The notes under the pieces are model-generated. The model saw only the letters and a program-made list of their open reading frames with translations. It was not told the origin of the DNA and made no database searches. Of a stretch of 64,000 bases of DNA, positions 33,207 to 41,042 are shown in pieces; the stretch's first letter is position 1, and every line of letters starts with the position of its first letter. The position numbers were made by a program, and so were the translations under genes. This stretch comes from Streptomyces sp. M92 (GTDB lineage: Bacteria; Actinomycetota; Actinomycetes; Streptomycetales; Streptomycetaceae), in assembly GCF_028473745.1 (NCBI RefSeq), contig NZ_CP101137.1:7013501-7077500 (forward strand), in the 5' to 3' direction.

Positions 33207-34652
33207 TCACGGACGCCGTCCCCACACCTCCGCGCAGGCCGTGCGCAGGCGCCGTACGCCCTCCGCGATCTCGCCGGCGCCCGCCACCGCCGCGAAGCTC
33301 AGCCTCAGGTGGGGGGCCGGGGGCTCGGCGCTGAAGTACGGGCGGCCCGGGGTGACCGCGACGCCCGTGCGCAGAGCGGCCGTGGTGAGGGCGGTCTCGT
33401 CCGTGCCCTCGGGCAGCCGGGGCCACAGGTGGTAGCCCCCGGAGGGGATGTGCGCCAGCAAGACCTCGGGGAGGTGCAGGCGCAGGGCGGACGTCATAGC
33501 GTCCCGGCGGGCCTTCAGCTCCGCCGAGACCGCGCGCAGGTGGCGGGGCCAGGCGGGCGAGCCGACCAGCTCCAGCGCCGCCTCCTGGAGGGGCCGGGGC
33601 ACGAAGAAGGTGTCGACGACCTGGATGGCCCGCAGTCGCTCCAGCACCGGTCCACGCGCGGCCAGGGCGCTCACCCGGAAACTCGGTGAGGTCGCCTTGG
33701 TGAGCGAGCAGACGTGCACGACGACGCCGTCCGGGTCGTCGGCGGCGAGCGGGGCGGGCAGCGGGCCCGCGTCCTCGTGCACCAGCCGCCGCACGAAGTC
33801 GTCCTCGACGACGAAGGCGCCGGCCGCGCGGGCGATGCGCAGCACCTCACCGCGCCGCTCGGGGGCGAGCACGGCGCCGGTCGGGTTCTGGAACAGGGGC
33901 TGGCAGACGAAGACGCGGGCACCGGTCGCCCGGAAGGCGTCGGCGAGCAGCGCCGGGCGCACACCGTCCGCGTCCACGGGAACCGGCACGGGGCGCAGGC
34001 CGGCCGCCCGGGCGATGGCCAGCATGCCGGGGTACGTCGGGGACTCGACGAGGACGGCGGTGCCGGGCGGGGCGAGGGCGCGCAGGGCGGTGGTCAGCGC
34101 GGACTGGCCGCCCGAGGTGATCAGCACCTCGGCCGCCGTGATGGCCCCGCCGATGCCGCGCGCGAACCACTCCCGCAGCTCCGGCAGTCCCTCCATCGGC
34201 GGCCGGCCCCACGCACCGGGCCGCCGCCCGGCCCGGGACAGGGCCGCCGCCATCGCCCGCTCCGGCTGCAGCGAGGGGTGCAGGTAGCCGCCGTTGAACT
34301 CCACGACGCCGGGCGGCGGGGCGGCCAGCGAGACCAGGACCCCGGAGGCGTCCACCGAGCGCGGTACGAGGTCGGCGGCGCCGTCGGCGCTGAGCGCGAC
34401 CTCCTGCCAGGAGGTGTCGCCACCGGACGTCGCGGACGAGCGCGGCCGGGCGCGGAAGGCACCGGCGCCGGGCCGGGTGACCACCAGTCCCTCGGCGGCC
34501 AGCTGCGCCAGGGCGCGGGAGACGGTCACGGGGCTCACCCGGAACCGGTCGACGAGGGCTCGACTGGAGGGGAGCTTTCCGCCGGGTGAGTAGCGGTCGA
34601 GCTCACTTCGCAGCCGGTTCGCCAGGTCAGCGACGCTGCTACGCTCTTGCAT
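33207..34652 (-). CDS. MocR-type (GntR-HTH plus aminotransferase) transcriptional regulator
   Basis: A 481-residue fusion. The N-terminal ~70 residues are a GntR winged helix (LPSSRALVDRFRVSPVTVSR). From ~115 on there is a class-I aminotransferase-like domain (LITSGGQSALTTALRALAPP, VCQPLFQNPTGAVL, FVVEDDFVRRLVHE). The PLP lysine is probably that in CSLTKATSPSFRV. Such regulators bind PLP or its adducts. Its ATG at 34652 overlaps the opposite-strand ATG of the transporter at 34651. It probably controls that transporter and itself. Confidence 0.93.
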   Translation of the reverse strand: MQERSSVADLANRLRSELDRYSPGGKLPSSRALVDRFRVSPVTVSRALAQLAAEGLVVTRPGAGAFRARPRSSATSGGDTSWQEVALSADGAADLVPRSVDASGVLVSLAAPPPGVVEFNGGYLHPSLQPERAMAAALSRAGRRPGAWGRPPMEGLPELREWFARGIGGAITAAEVLITSGGQSALTTALRALAPPGTAVLVESPTYPGMLAIARAAGLRPVPVPVDADGVRPALLADAFRATGARVFVCQPLFQNPTGAVLAPERRGEVLRIARAAGAFVVEDDFVRRLVHEDAGPLPAPLAADDPDGVVVHVCSLTKATSPSFRVSALAARGPVLERLRAIQVVDTFFVPRPLQEAALELVGSPAWPRHLRAVSAELKARRDAMTSALRLHLPEVLLAHIPSGGYHLWPRLPEGTDETALTTAALRTGVAVTPGRPYFSAEPPAPHLRLSFAAVAGAGEIAEGVRRLRTACAEVWGRRP

Positions 34653-34673
34653 GAGAGCACAGAGTAGCGCTAC
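34640..34673. promoter_or_regulatory. Face-to-face start region with possible -10 boxes and GTAGCGCTAC palindrome
   Basis: Plus strand: TACGCT (34640-34645) ends five bases before the ATG at 34651. Minus strand: TACTCT (34666-34661) ends eight bases before the ATG at 34652. GTAGCGCTAC (34664-34673) is a perfect palindrome. No Shine-Dalgarno precedes either start. The two hexamers are arranged so that both transcripts would begin at or near their start codons. Confidence 0.6.
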
Positions 34674-35577
34674 CAGCCCTTCGGCGATAGCAGTGGACGG
34701 CCCGGACACCGCGTCCGGCGTCCGCCCCCTCGGCACCCTCCAGGCGGCCCTGGGCGTCGTCGCCTTCTCGCTCACCTTCCCCGCCACCGCCTGGGGGCTG
34801 GAGGGCTTCGGCCCCTGGTCCCTGATCGCCGTGCGCTCGATCCTCGCCGCGGTGATCGCCGGGGGCTGTCTGCTGGCACTGCGCGTGCCCCTTCCCGAGC
34901 GGCGGCACTGGTTCGGGCTGGCCGTGGTGGGCGCGGGCGTCGTCCTCGGCTTCCCCCTGCTGACCACGCTCGCCCTGCAGACCTCGACGACCGCGCACGC
35001 CGCCGTCGTGGTCGGGCTGCTTCCGCTGACCACCGCGCTGCTGTCCGCGCTGCGCATCGGCACCCGCCCCTCGCGCACCTTCTGGATCGCGGCGCTGGCG
35101 GGCGCGGCGGCGGTCATCGCCTTCACGGTGCAGCAGAGCGGCGGCGCCCTGACGACGGCCGACGCCTACCTCTTCGGGGCGCTGCTGGTGTGCGCGGCCG
35201 GTTACACCGAGGGCGGGCGACTGGCCCGGGTGATGCCGGGCTGGCAGGTCATCGGCTGGGCGCTGGTGCTGTGCCTGCCGGTGACGGTGCCGATGGCGGC
35301 CGTGGCCCTGTCGTTCGAGCCGGTGCACCTGACGGGGCACGGGGTGGCCGGGCTGCTGTGGGTGGCGGTGGGCTCGCAGTTCCTCGGGCTGGTCGTCTGG
35401 TACCGGGGCATGGCCGCGATCGGGATACCGAAGGCCAGCCAGTTGCAGCTGGCCCAGCCGCTGCTCACACTGGTGTGGTCGGTACTTCTCCTGGGCGAGC
35501 ACCTGACGGTGGCCGCTCCGCTGACGGCCGCGGCGGTACTGGTGTGCATCGCGGTCACCCAGCGGGCCCGGGGCTGA
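34651..35577 (+). CDS. EamA/DMT-superfamily transporter
   Basis: A 308-residue protein with about ten membrane segments in two EamA halves (FSLTFPATAWGLEGFGPWSL at the start of the first; SQFLGLVVWYRGMAAIGIPK and QPLLTLVWSVLLLGEH in the second). Such carriers export or import small metabolites. Pairing with a MocR regulator often points to a vitamin B6, amino acid or amine substrate, but that is inference. The ATG at 34651 has no Shine-Dalgarno. A GTG near 34691 is an alternative start that would not touch the regulator gene. Confidence 0.88.
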   Translation: MRAQSSATSPSAIAVDGPDTASGVRPLGTLQAALGVVAFSLTFPATAWGLEGFGPWSLIAVRSILAAVIAGGCLLALRVPLPERRHWFGLAVVGAGVVLGFPLLTTLALQTSTTAHAAVVVGLLPLTTALLSALRIGTRPSRTFWIAALAGAAAVIAFTVQQSGGALTTADAYLFGALLVCAAGYTEGGRLARVMPGWQVIGWALVLCLPVTVPMAAVALSFEPVHLTGHGVAGLLWVAVGSQFLGLVVWYRGMAAIGIPKASQLQLAQPLLTLVWSVLLLGEHLTVAAPLTAAAVLVCIAVTQRARG

Positions 35578-35605
35578 GCGGCACACACGTGAGGAGGCCT
35601 CACAG

Positions 35606-35800
35606 ATGCACGCAACCAAGGGCGACCAGCTGATCCAGCACGGCCGGGTGGTGGGTGAGCACGACAAGGTCGCGGAGATCGTCGAAGTGATGGGCGAGAA
35701 GGGCGAACCCCCGTACCGGGTCCGGTTCGAGGACGGGCACGAGGCGGTGTGCTCACCCGGCCCCGACTCGGAGATCCGGCACCGGGAGATCCGGCTGTAG
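35606..35800 (+). CDS. DUF1918 domain protein
   Basis: A 64-residue protein made up of one DUF1918 domain (MHATKGDQLIQHGRVVGEHD, PPYRVRFEDGHEAVCSPGPD). It is a small SH3-like beta barrel common in actinobacteria with unknown function. An RBS-like GAGGAGG (35590-35596) precedes it, and it is 28 bases after the transporter stop. Confidence 0.88.
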   Translation: MHATKGDQLIQHGRVVGEHDKVAEIVEVMGEKGEPPYRVRFEDGHEAVCSPGPDSEIRHREIRL

Positions 35801-35809
35801 CCGTACTCG

Positions 35810-37075
35810 TCACGGGCGCGGGGCGCGGGCCGGCCGCGCGTAGTGGTCGGCGTTCACCCGTGCCATCGCGCCGATCCGGTCGTCGGCCACGTCCTTCGCC
35901 GAGAAGTAGACGTGCCCGCGCACCTCGGGGTGCCGCTGGGCGAGGGTGAGGTGCCGGGAGAGTTCCGCCGGGTCCTGCCAGGCCGCGCCCTGCGCCGGGT
36001 CACCGGCCTTGTACAGCGCCTCGCCGACGTACAGCTCGGTCCGGCTCCCCTTGGCCACCTGGGCCCACCACGGCACGAGCTTGGCGTAGTCGGCGGCCTC
36101 CAGGCCGATGTGCCAGTACAGCTGCGGCACGATGTAGTCGATCCAGCCCTCGCGCACCCACTTGCGGGTGTCCGCGTGCAGGTCGTCGTAGGTCTGCACG
36201 CCGGCCTTGGTGTCCGAGCCCGCGGCGTCGGTGGCGGCGTTGCGCCACACCCCGAAGGGGCTGACGCCGAAGCGGGCGGCGGGCCGGATCTTCTTCACCC
36301 GCTCCGCGGTCTCGCGCACCAGCAGGTCGATGTTGTTCCGCCGCCAGGCGGCCCTGGCCGCGAAGCCGCCGCCGTACGTGCCGAACGTCCCGGCGTCGTC
36401 GAAGCTCTGGCCCGCCACCGGATACGGGTAGAAGTAGTCGTCGAAGTGGACGCCGTCCACGGCGTACTTCTCGACGGCGTCCATCATCGCGTCCTGGACG
36501 AAGGCCCGGACCTCGGGCAGCCCCGGGTCGTAGTAGAGCTTCCCGCCGTACGGCACCACCCACTCGGGGTGCTTGCGTGCCGGGTGGGACGGCACCAGGC
36601 GGCTGGGGACGTCGTGCGTGGCGACGCGGTACGGGTTGAACCAGGCGTGCAGTTCCAGGCCACGGGCGTGCGCCTCCGCGACGGCCGTGCCCAGCGGGTC
36701 CCAGCCCGGGTCCCGGCCCTGGCTGCCGGACAGGTACTCCGACCAGGGCTCGTACGCCGAGGGCCACAGCGCGTCGGCCGTGGGCCGCACCTGGAAGATC
36801 ACCGTGTTGAGGCCGTGCCGGACCGCCGTGTCGAGGTGTTCGACCAGCTCCGCGCGCTGCTCGGCCGCGCGCAGCCCCGCGCGGCTGGGCCAGTCGCGGC
36901 CTGCCACCGTGGCCAGCCACATGCCTCGCATCCCGGCGGTGGCCGCGCCGCCCGCGCGGGACCCCCTGGCGGGGCCCGCCGGGGCCGAGGGGACCGGCGC
37001 CGCGGACGCCCGGGGCGCCATCGTGAACGCCGACAACGCCGCCACCGCGAAGGCACGACGCGAGACACCGCCCAT
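35810..37075 (-). CDS. Tat-exported glycosyl hydrolase-like protein (GHL10/DUF187)
   Basis: A 421-residue protein. The start MGGVSRRAFAVAALSAFTMA is a twin-arginine signal. The TIM-barrel part begins MRGMWLATVAGRDWPS, continues NTVIFQVRPTADALWPSAYE and LELHAWFNPYRVA, and has DGVHFDDYFYPYP with paired Asp near strand 4. VPQLYWHI follows later. Relatives are thought to act on peptidoglycan or related glycans. The exact reaction is unknown. AGGAGG lies seven bases before ATG 37075. Confidence 0.9.
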   Translation of the reverse strand: MGGVSRRAFAVAALSAFTMAPRASAAPVPSAPAGPARGSRAGGAATAGMRGMWLATVAGRDWPSRAGLRAAEQRAELVEHLDTAVRHGLNTVIFQVRPTADALWPSAYEPWSEYLSGSQGRDPGWDPLGTAVAEAHARGLELHAWFNPYRVATHDVPSRLVPSHPARKHPEWVVPYGGKLYYDPGLPEVRAFVQDAMMDAVEKYAVDGVHFDDYFYPYPVAGQSFDDAGTFGTYGGGFAARAAWRRNNIDLLVRETAERVKKIRPAARFGVSPFGVWRNAATDAAGSDTKAGVQTYDDLHADTRKWVREGWIDYIVPQLYWHIGLEAADYAKLVPWWAQVAKGSRTELYVGEALYKAGDPAQGAAWQDPAELSRHLTLAQRHPEVRGHVYFSAKDVADDRIGAMARVNADHYARPARAPRP

Positions 37076-37253
37076 GGGGAGACCTCCTGAACGCTGTGGA
37101 TCCGCACGGTCACGGATCGTGTACGGGCACTCAGCATGCCCGACCCGGGAGACGGATCCGTGACCATTCGGGGGTAACGTGCTCGATCGGAGCAGGCACC
37201 GGGGACCCCGGCGTGCGTGCTGCCACAGCCGTGAAGTCAGCGAAAGGGACGAT

Positions 37254-38126
37254 GTGACCGGCATCTCGGGAGATATCGCACGCGTCGGCGTGGTGGGCTG
37301 CGGTCAGATGGGAGCGGGCATCGCCGAGGTGTGCGCCCGCTCCGGTCTGGACGTGATGGTCGCCGAGACCACCGGCGAGGCGCTGGAGATCGGCCGGACG
37401 CGGCTGTACAACTCGCTCACCAAGGCCGCCGAGCGCGGGAAGATCACCGAGGAGGAGCGGGACGCGACGCAGGCGCGGCTGAGCTTCACCACCGACCTCG
37501 GCGAGTTCGCCGACCGTGATCTGGTGATCGAGGCCGTCGTCGAGAACGAGCAGGTCAAGACCGAGATCTTTCAGGTGCTGGACCAGGTCGTGACCCGGCC
37601 GGACGCCATCCTGGCCTCCAACACCTCCTCGATCCCGCTGGTGAAGCTGGCCGTCGCCACCTCGCGGCCCGACCACGTCATCGGCATCCACTTCTTCAAC
37701 CCGGCGCCCGTGCAGCAGCTGGTCGAGCTGATCCCGGCGCTCACCACCTCCGAGGGCACGCTCAGCCGGGCTCAGCTGTTCACCGAGAAGGTGCTCGGCA
37801 AGCACGCCATCCGCGCCCAGGACCGCTCCGGCTTCGTGGTCAACGCGCTGCTGATCCCCTACCTCCTCTCGGCGATCCGGATGTTCGAGTCGGGGATCGC
37901 CAGCCGCGAGGACATCGACAACGGCATGGAGATGGGCTGCGCCCACCCGATGGGCCCGCTGAAGCTGTCCGACCTGATCGGCCTGGACACGGTCGCCTCG
38001 GTCGCGTACTCGATGTACGAGGAGTACAAGGAGCCGCTGTACGCCGCTCCCCCGCTGCTCCAGCGCATGGTCGACGCGGGCCGGCTGGGCCGCAAGAGCG
38101 GCTCGGGGTTCTACACCTACGGCTGA
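37254..38126 (+). CDS. 3-hydroxybutyryl-CoA (3-hydroxyacyl-CoA) dehydrogenase
   Basis: A 290-residue NAD enzyme. The Rossmann motif is VGVVGCGQMGAGIAEVCARS. ILASNTSSIPL is the catalytic Ser/Asn region, HVIGIHFFNPAPVQQLVELI contains the catalytic His, and GFVVNALLIPYLLSAIRM begins the dimerisation domain. The end is GRKSGSGFYTYG. It oxidises 3-hydroxyacyl-CoA or reduces acetoacetyl-CoA in fatty-acid or polyhydroxybutyrate metabolism. GTG 37254 has AAAGGGA upstream. It is a single gene followed by a strong terminator. Confidence 0.95.
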   Translation: MTGISGDIARVGVVGCGQMGAGIAEVCARSGLDVMVAETTGEALEIGRTRLYNSLTKAAERGKITEEERDATQARLSFTTDLGEFADRDLVIEAVVENEQVKTEIFQVLDQVVTRPDAILASNTSSIPLVKLAVATSRPDHVIGIHFFNPAPVQQLVELIPALTTSEGTLSRAQLFTEKVLGKHAIRAQDRSGFVVNALLIPYLLSAIRMFESGIASREDIDNGMEMGCAHPMGPLKLSDLIGLDTVASVAYSMYEEYKEPLYAAPPLLQRMVDAGRLGRKSGSGFYTYG

Positions 38127-38158
38127 CCAGCACGGCTGACACGCACAGTGACCGTCCT

Positions 38159-38192
38159 GCGGGCCCGGCGCCTTTCGAGGTGCCGGGCCCGC
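38159..38192 (+). terminator. Hairpin terminator after the hydroxyacyl-CoA dehydrogenase
   Basis: GCGGGCCCGGC and GCCGGGCCCGC are perfect 11-bp arms. The intervening 12 bases can extend the stem (CCT/AGG) around TTCG. It is 33 bases after the stop. Confidence 0.85.
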
Positions 38193-38323
38193 GGCATTCG
38201 CACGGCGTGTGAACTCCGGGCCCGCATATGCCGACCGCACACTCTCCCCACGCGCCGACCAGGCGGGTTGACTCACCATGCGCATGCAAGGGACGTGAGA
38301 CGACAACGGAAAGGAGCGGTTTC

Positions 38324-38581
38324 GTGACCGCCGATCCCGAGCGTTCCGCCCACCTGGGAGAACTCGCAGAGTTACGGCGCCGGCTCGATGTGGCCCACGC
38401 CCGTGTCGAGGGCGGACTGGCCCTGCTCTCGCACCGTACCGAGGAGGGCGCCAAGGAGCTGGAGGACCTGAGCACCCGGCTGACCGCCCTGGAACACGCC
38501 CGCTGGCCACTGCCCTCGGTCGCGGTCGTCACGGCACTGGGCGCGCTGGCCGTGGCCGTGTGGCAGGCCCTCGGGCACTAG
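38324..38581 (+). CDS. Small C-tail-anchored membrane protein
   Basis: An 85-residue protein with a charged helical N-terminal part (LGELAELRRRLDVAHARVEG, EEGAKELEDLSTRLTALEHA), probably a short coiled coil. One membrane segment follows near the C-terminus (LPSVAVVTALGALAVAVWQA). GTG 38324 has AAGGAG seven bases upstream. The stop overlaps that of the convergent NUDIX gene by four bases. The function is unknown. Confidence 0.75.
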   Translation: MTADPERSAHLGELAELRRRLDVAHARVEGGLALLSHRTEEGAKELEDLSTRLTALEHARWPLPSVAVVTALGALAVAVWQALGH

Positions 38582-39117
38582 GCCCCGTCCTGCGCCCTGA
38601 GGTGGTGCAGCAGGAGTAACGCGGCCGCCATGTTGGCGGCCGGGACCTCCCCGCGGGCGACCAGGTCGGGAACGACCTTGAGGGGGACCCATTCCCGGCG
38701 GTCCGACTCGAAGTCGTCCACGGGGTGTCCGACGTACGTACCCTCCTCGGCCCAGTAGACGTGGTGCCGGGCGTCGGTGAGCCCGTTGGACGGCTCCACG
38801 CTCATCAGGTGGTGCAGCGGTCCCGGCCGCCAGCCGGTCTCCTCCTCCAGCTCCCTGGCCGCCGCCGCCGCGACGTCCTCGTCGTCCTCGACGACGCCGG
38901 CCGCGAGTTCCCAGCCCCAGCTGTCGGTGATGAAGCGGTGCCGCCACAGCAGGAGGACCTCGTCGGCCTCGTTCACGACCGTGGCCACGGCCACGGGGCG
39001 CATGCGTATGAGGAAGTGGTCGAGGTGCCGGCCGTCCGGCAGCCCCACATCGGCCAGATTGACGCTGAACCAGCGGTTTGAGTACACAGTTTGTTCGTTC
39101 TGCTTCGTCCACTGCAC
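38578..39117 (-). CDS. NUDIX hydrolase (ADP-ribose pyrophosphatase-like)
   Basis: A 179-residue protein with a perfect Nudix box, G-x5-E-x7-REL-x-EE-x-G-W, at GVVEDDEDVAAAAARELEEE followed by TGW (around residues 75-97). The N-terminus WTKQNEQTVYSNRWFSVNLA resembles ADP-ribose/NDP-sugar hydrolases. It removes a nucleoside diphosphate linkage with Mg. GTG 39117 is chosen for GGTGG seven bases upstream. The longer frame to 39183 lacks an RBS. Confidence 0.88.
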   Translation of the reverse strand: MQWTKQNEQTVYSNRWFSVNLADVGLPDGRHLDHFLIRMRPVAVATVVNEADEVLLLWRHRFITDSWGWELAAGVVEDDEDVAAAAARELEEETGWRPGPLHHLMSVEPSNGLTDARHHVYWAEEGTYVGHPVDDFESDRREWVPLKVVPDLVARGEVPAANMAAALLLLHHLRAQDGA

Positions 39118-39233
39118 GGTTCTGCCACCTTTCCTGAGGTAGGTGGCAATATCGCAGCCGGAGCGGCCCCGCAGCAGGCGCACGGTGACCGCTCAGGACG
39201 CAGCGTTGGCGCAGGGGGACACGGGCCGGGACG

Positions 39234-40574
39234 TCAGAGCGGCACGCGCAGCGCCCCGTCGATGAGTTCGGCGGCCTCGGCCGTACCGGCGCAGCCGCTG
39301 CGCACCAGGTGCTCGCGCACCGCGCGGAGCCGGTCGCGCAGGCGCTGGGACTCCATTCCCCGGGCCTGTTCGGTCATCTCCACCGCGGTGGCCACCGCCT
39401 TGTCGGCGTTGCCCTGGCGCAGTTCGATGGTGCTGAGCATGGCGAGGCGGTGCACCCGGCCGCGGTCGTGCGCCGGGTTGTCGACGGCCGCGGCGGCGTG
39501 CTCGGCCGCCGCCGTCAGCTCGCCGAGGCTCAGCAGCGCCTCCGCCACCTGTACGTTGACCAGTCCGGGCTGGACATAGCCGGTCTCGTCGGGTTCGTAG
39601 CCGCGCCGGATGCGTTCGGCGGCCCGCTCGGCCCGCCGGATGCAGGACAGCGCGCTCGCGCCGTCGCCGAGGTGCGCGTACGCCTTCGCCTGCATCGCGT
39701 ACAGGTCGGAGGCGAGCGCCGGGGTGATGTGCCGGCCGGCGGTCCGCAGCGCGGCCTCGGCGAAGGCGACGGCCTGCCGGTGCTCCCGCAGGAACAGCGC
39801 CTGGTTGACCAGCAGCGCGATGACGTAGGCGCCGAGGCCCCGGTCGCCGCTGGCCTTCGCCAGCCGCAGGGCCTGGTGGAAGTAGCGCTGCGCGAGGCCG
39901 TGCGCGTCGGAGTCGTACGCGCAGATGCCGGCGACCGCGACCAGGCCCCCGGTGGCGCGGTGGAGCTGGCGGCCGGTGGCGTCGGTGTAGCCGCCGCGCA
40001 GCAGCGGGGCGGCCTCGGAGTTGAGGAACCCGACGATGCGGGAGCGGGTCGCCATGCCGCCGGCCTTGCGGTACATCTGCTCGTAGTGGGCGCGGGCGCA
40101 GCGCAGCAGCTCCAGGTCGGCCGGGGTGACCCGGTGCCGTCCGCCGCGTGAGACGTCGACGTCCTCGGGCGGGTTCTCCCACTCCCACACCGGCATCACG
40201 GCGGGCGTGCCGGTGAGCGCGGGGGCGCCGAGGATGTGCGGGCGCCGCTGCTGGTCGGAGCGCCACAGGGCGGTGGCCCGCTCCACGAACCCGGACAGTG
40301 AACCGGTGTGCGGTGCGGCCGGTTCGCCGGGGACACCGAGGCCGATGTCGTCGAGGGTGACGGGCCGGTGCAGCCGGGCCGCGAGGACCTCGCAGATCAG
40401 GTCGGGCACCTGGCCGCGCGGCCGCTGCCCCTTCAACCACCGCGCGACGGCGGTGTGTTCGTATCTCAGTGCGAGCCCCCGGGACCGGCCCGCCTGGTTG
40501 ACGTGCGCGGCCAGTCCCGCGTGCGAGATCCCGGCCTCGTCGAGGATCGCGTCGAGCAGGGTGTTGGGCTGCAT
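39234..40574 (-). CDS. TPR-containing helix-turn-helix regulator (NsdA-like)
   Basis: A 446-residue protein. The N-terminal ~75 residues resemble an HTH domain (LLDAILDEAGISHAGLAAHV, HTAVARWLKGQRPRGQ). From ~190 on there are repeated helical pairs like tetratricopeptides (LGAYVIALLVNQALFLREHR, SDLYAMQAKAYAHLGDGASA). Streptomyces has several such regulators of development and antibiotics, among them NsdA. I group it with them by architecture only. A short palindrome lies 47 bp upstream. Confidence 0.75.
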   Translation of the reverse strand: MQPNTLLDAILDEAGISHAGLAAHVNQAGRSRGLALRYEHTAVARWLKGQRPRGQVPDLICEVLAARLHRPVTLDDIGLGVPGEPAAPHTGSLSGFVERATALWRSDQQRRPHILGAPALTGTPAVMPVWEWENPPEDVDVSRGGRHRVTPADLELLRCARAHYEQMYRKAGGMATRSRIVGFLNSEAAPLLRGGYTDATGRQLHRATGGLVAVAGICAYDSDAHGLAQRYFHQALRLAKASGDRGLGAYVIALLVNQALFLREHRQAVAFAEAALRTAGRHITPALASDLYAMQAKAYAHLGDGASALSCIRRAERAAERIRRGYEPDETGYVQPGLVNVQVAEALLSLGELTAAAEHAAAAVDNPAHDRGRVHRLAMLSTIELRQGNADKAVATAVEMTEQARGMESQRLRDRLRAVREHLVRSGCAGTAEAAELIDGALRVPL

Positions 40575-40620
40575 GGGTGCCCCCCGGTGACTCGGTGCCC
40601 GACAGCGTAGTGCGTCGGGC

Positions 40621-40637
40621 TTCACACGGGGTGTGAA
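40621..40637. promoter_or_regulatory. Palindrome TTCACAC-GGG-GTGTGAA upstream of the TPR regulator
   Basis: Perfect 7-bp arms around GGG, 47 bp before the regulator's ATG and upstream of a possible TACGCT -10 on the minus strand. It may be an autoregulatory site. Confidence 0.5.
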
Positions 40638-40920
40638 CGGAGTACGCGCATCCGCAGCGTGTGTGCGCTGTCGCGGAGAGTTCCGGGCCGGTTGACTGAA
40701 GGGCCTCGAAAGAGGCCGGCCGGGCCGCCGGCTCCCCCTCGTACAGTGCGGCGGCCCGAGTGCACGCCGTCCGCCCAGCTGCCTGCCCGACACTCCGTGG
40801 CGGGGCGGACGGCTCCGCCGGTCGTGCGGGGCGAGTGAACTCCGTTCGGTGTGCGGTGCGTTGTCGGCTGCGGGCGCACTGTGGCTGGTCGCGCCCACGC
40901 GGCGGAGCCGCGAATGTCAC

Positions 40921-41004
40921 AGCCCCGCGCCCCTGAGGGACGTCACCCGTACGCCGCTCGGGGGCGCGGGGAACTGCGCGAGCGACCACGACGCACCCGC
41001 GGCC
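40921..41004. repeat. Intergenic repeat element, copy B
   Basis: Holds GGGGGCGCGGGGAACTGCGC and a following GCACCCGCGG, with an inserted spacer relative to copy C. It sits just beyond the pheT stop. The rest of the 468-bp gap from 40575 to 41042 holds the palindrome at 40621, a small GGCCTC-GAAA-GAGGCC hairpin at 40702-40717, and no credible gene. Confidence 0.75.
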
Positions 41005-41042
41005 GCCGAACCGGCAGAACCCCACACCCCTCGTGCGAACCG

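Noticed and set aside
40702..40717. GGCCTC-GAAA-GAGGCC hairpin as a terminator
   Set aside because: The stem is only six base pairs and lies upstream, not downstream, of the minus-strand regulator gene. It is also 325 bases past pheT.
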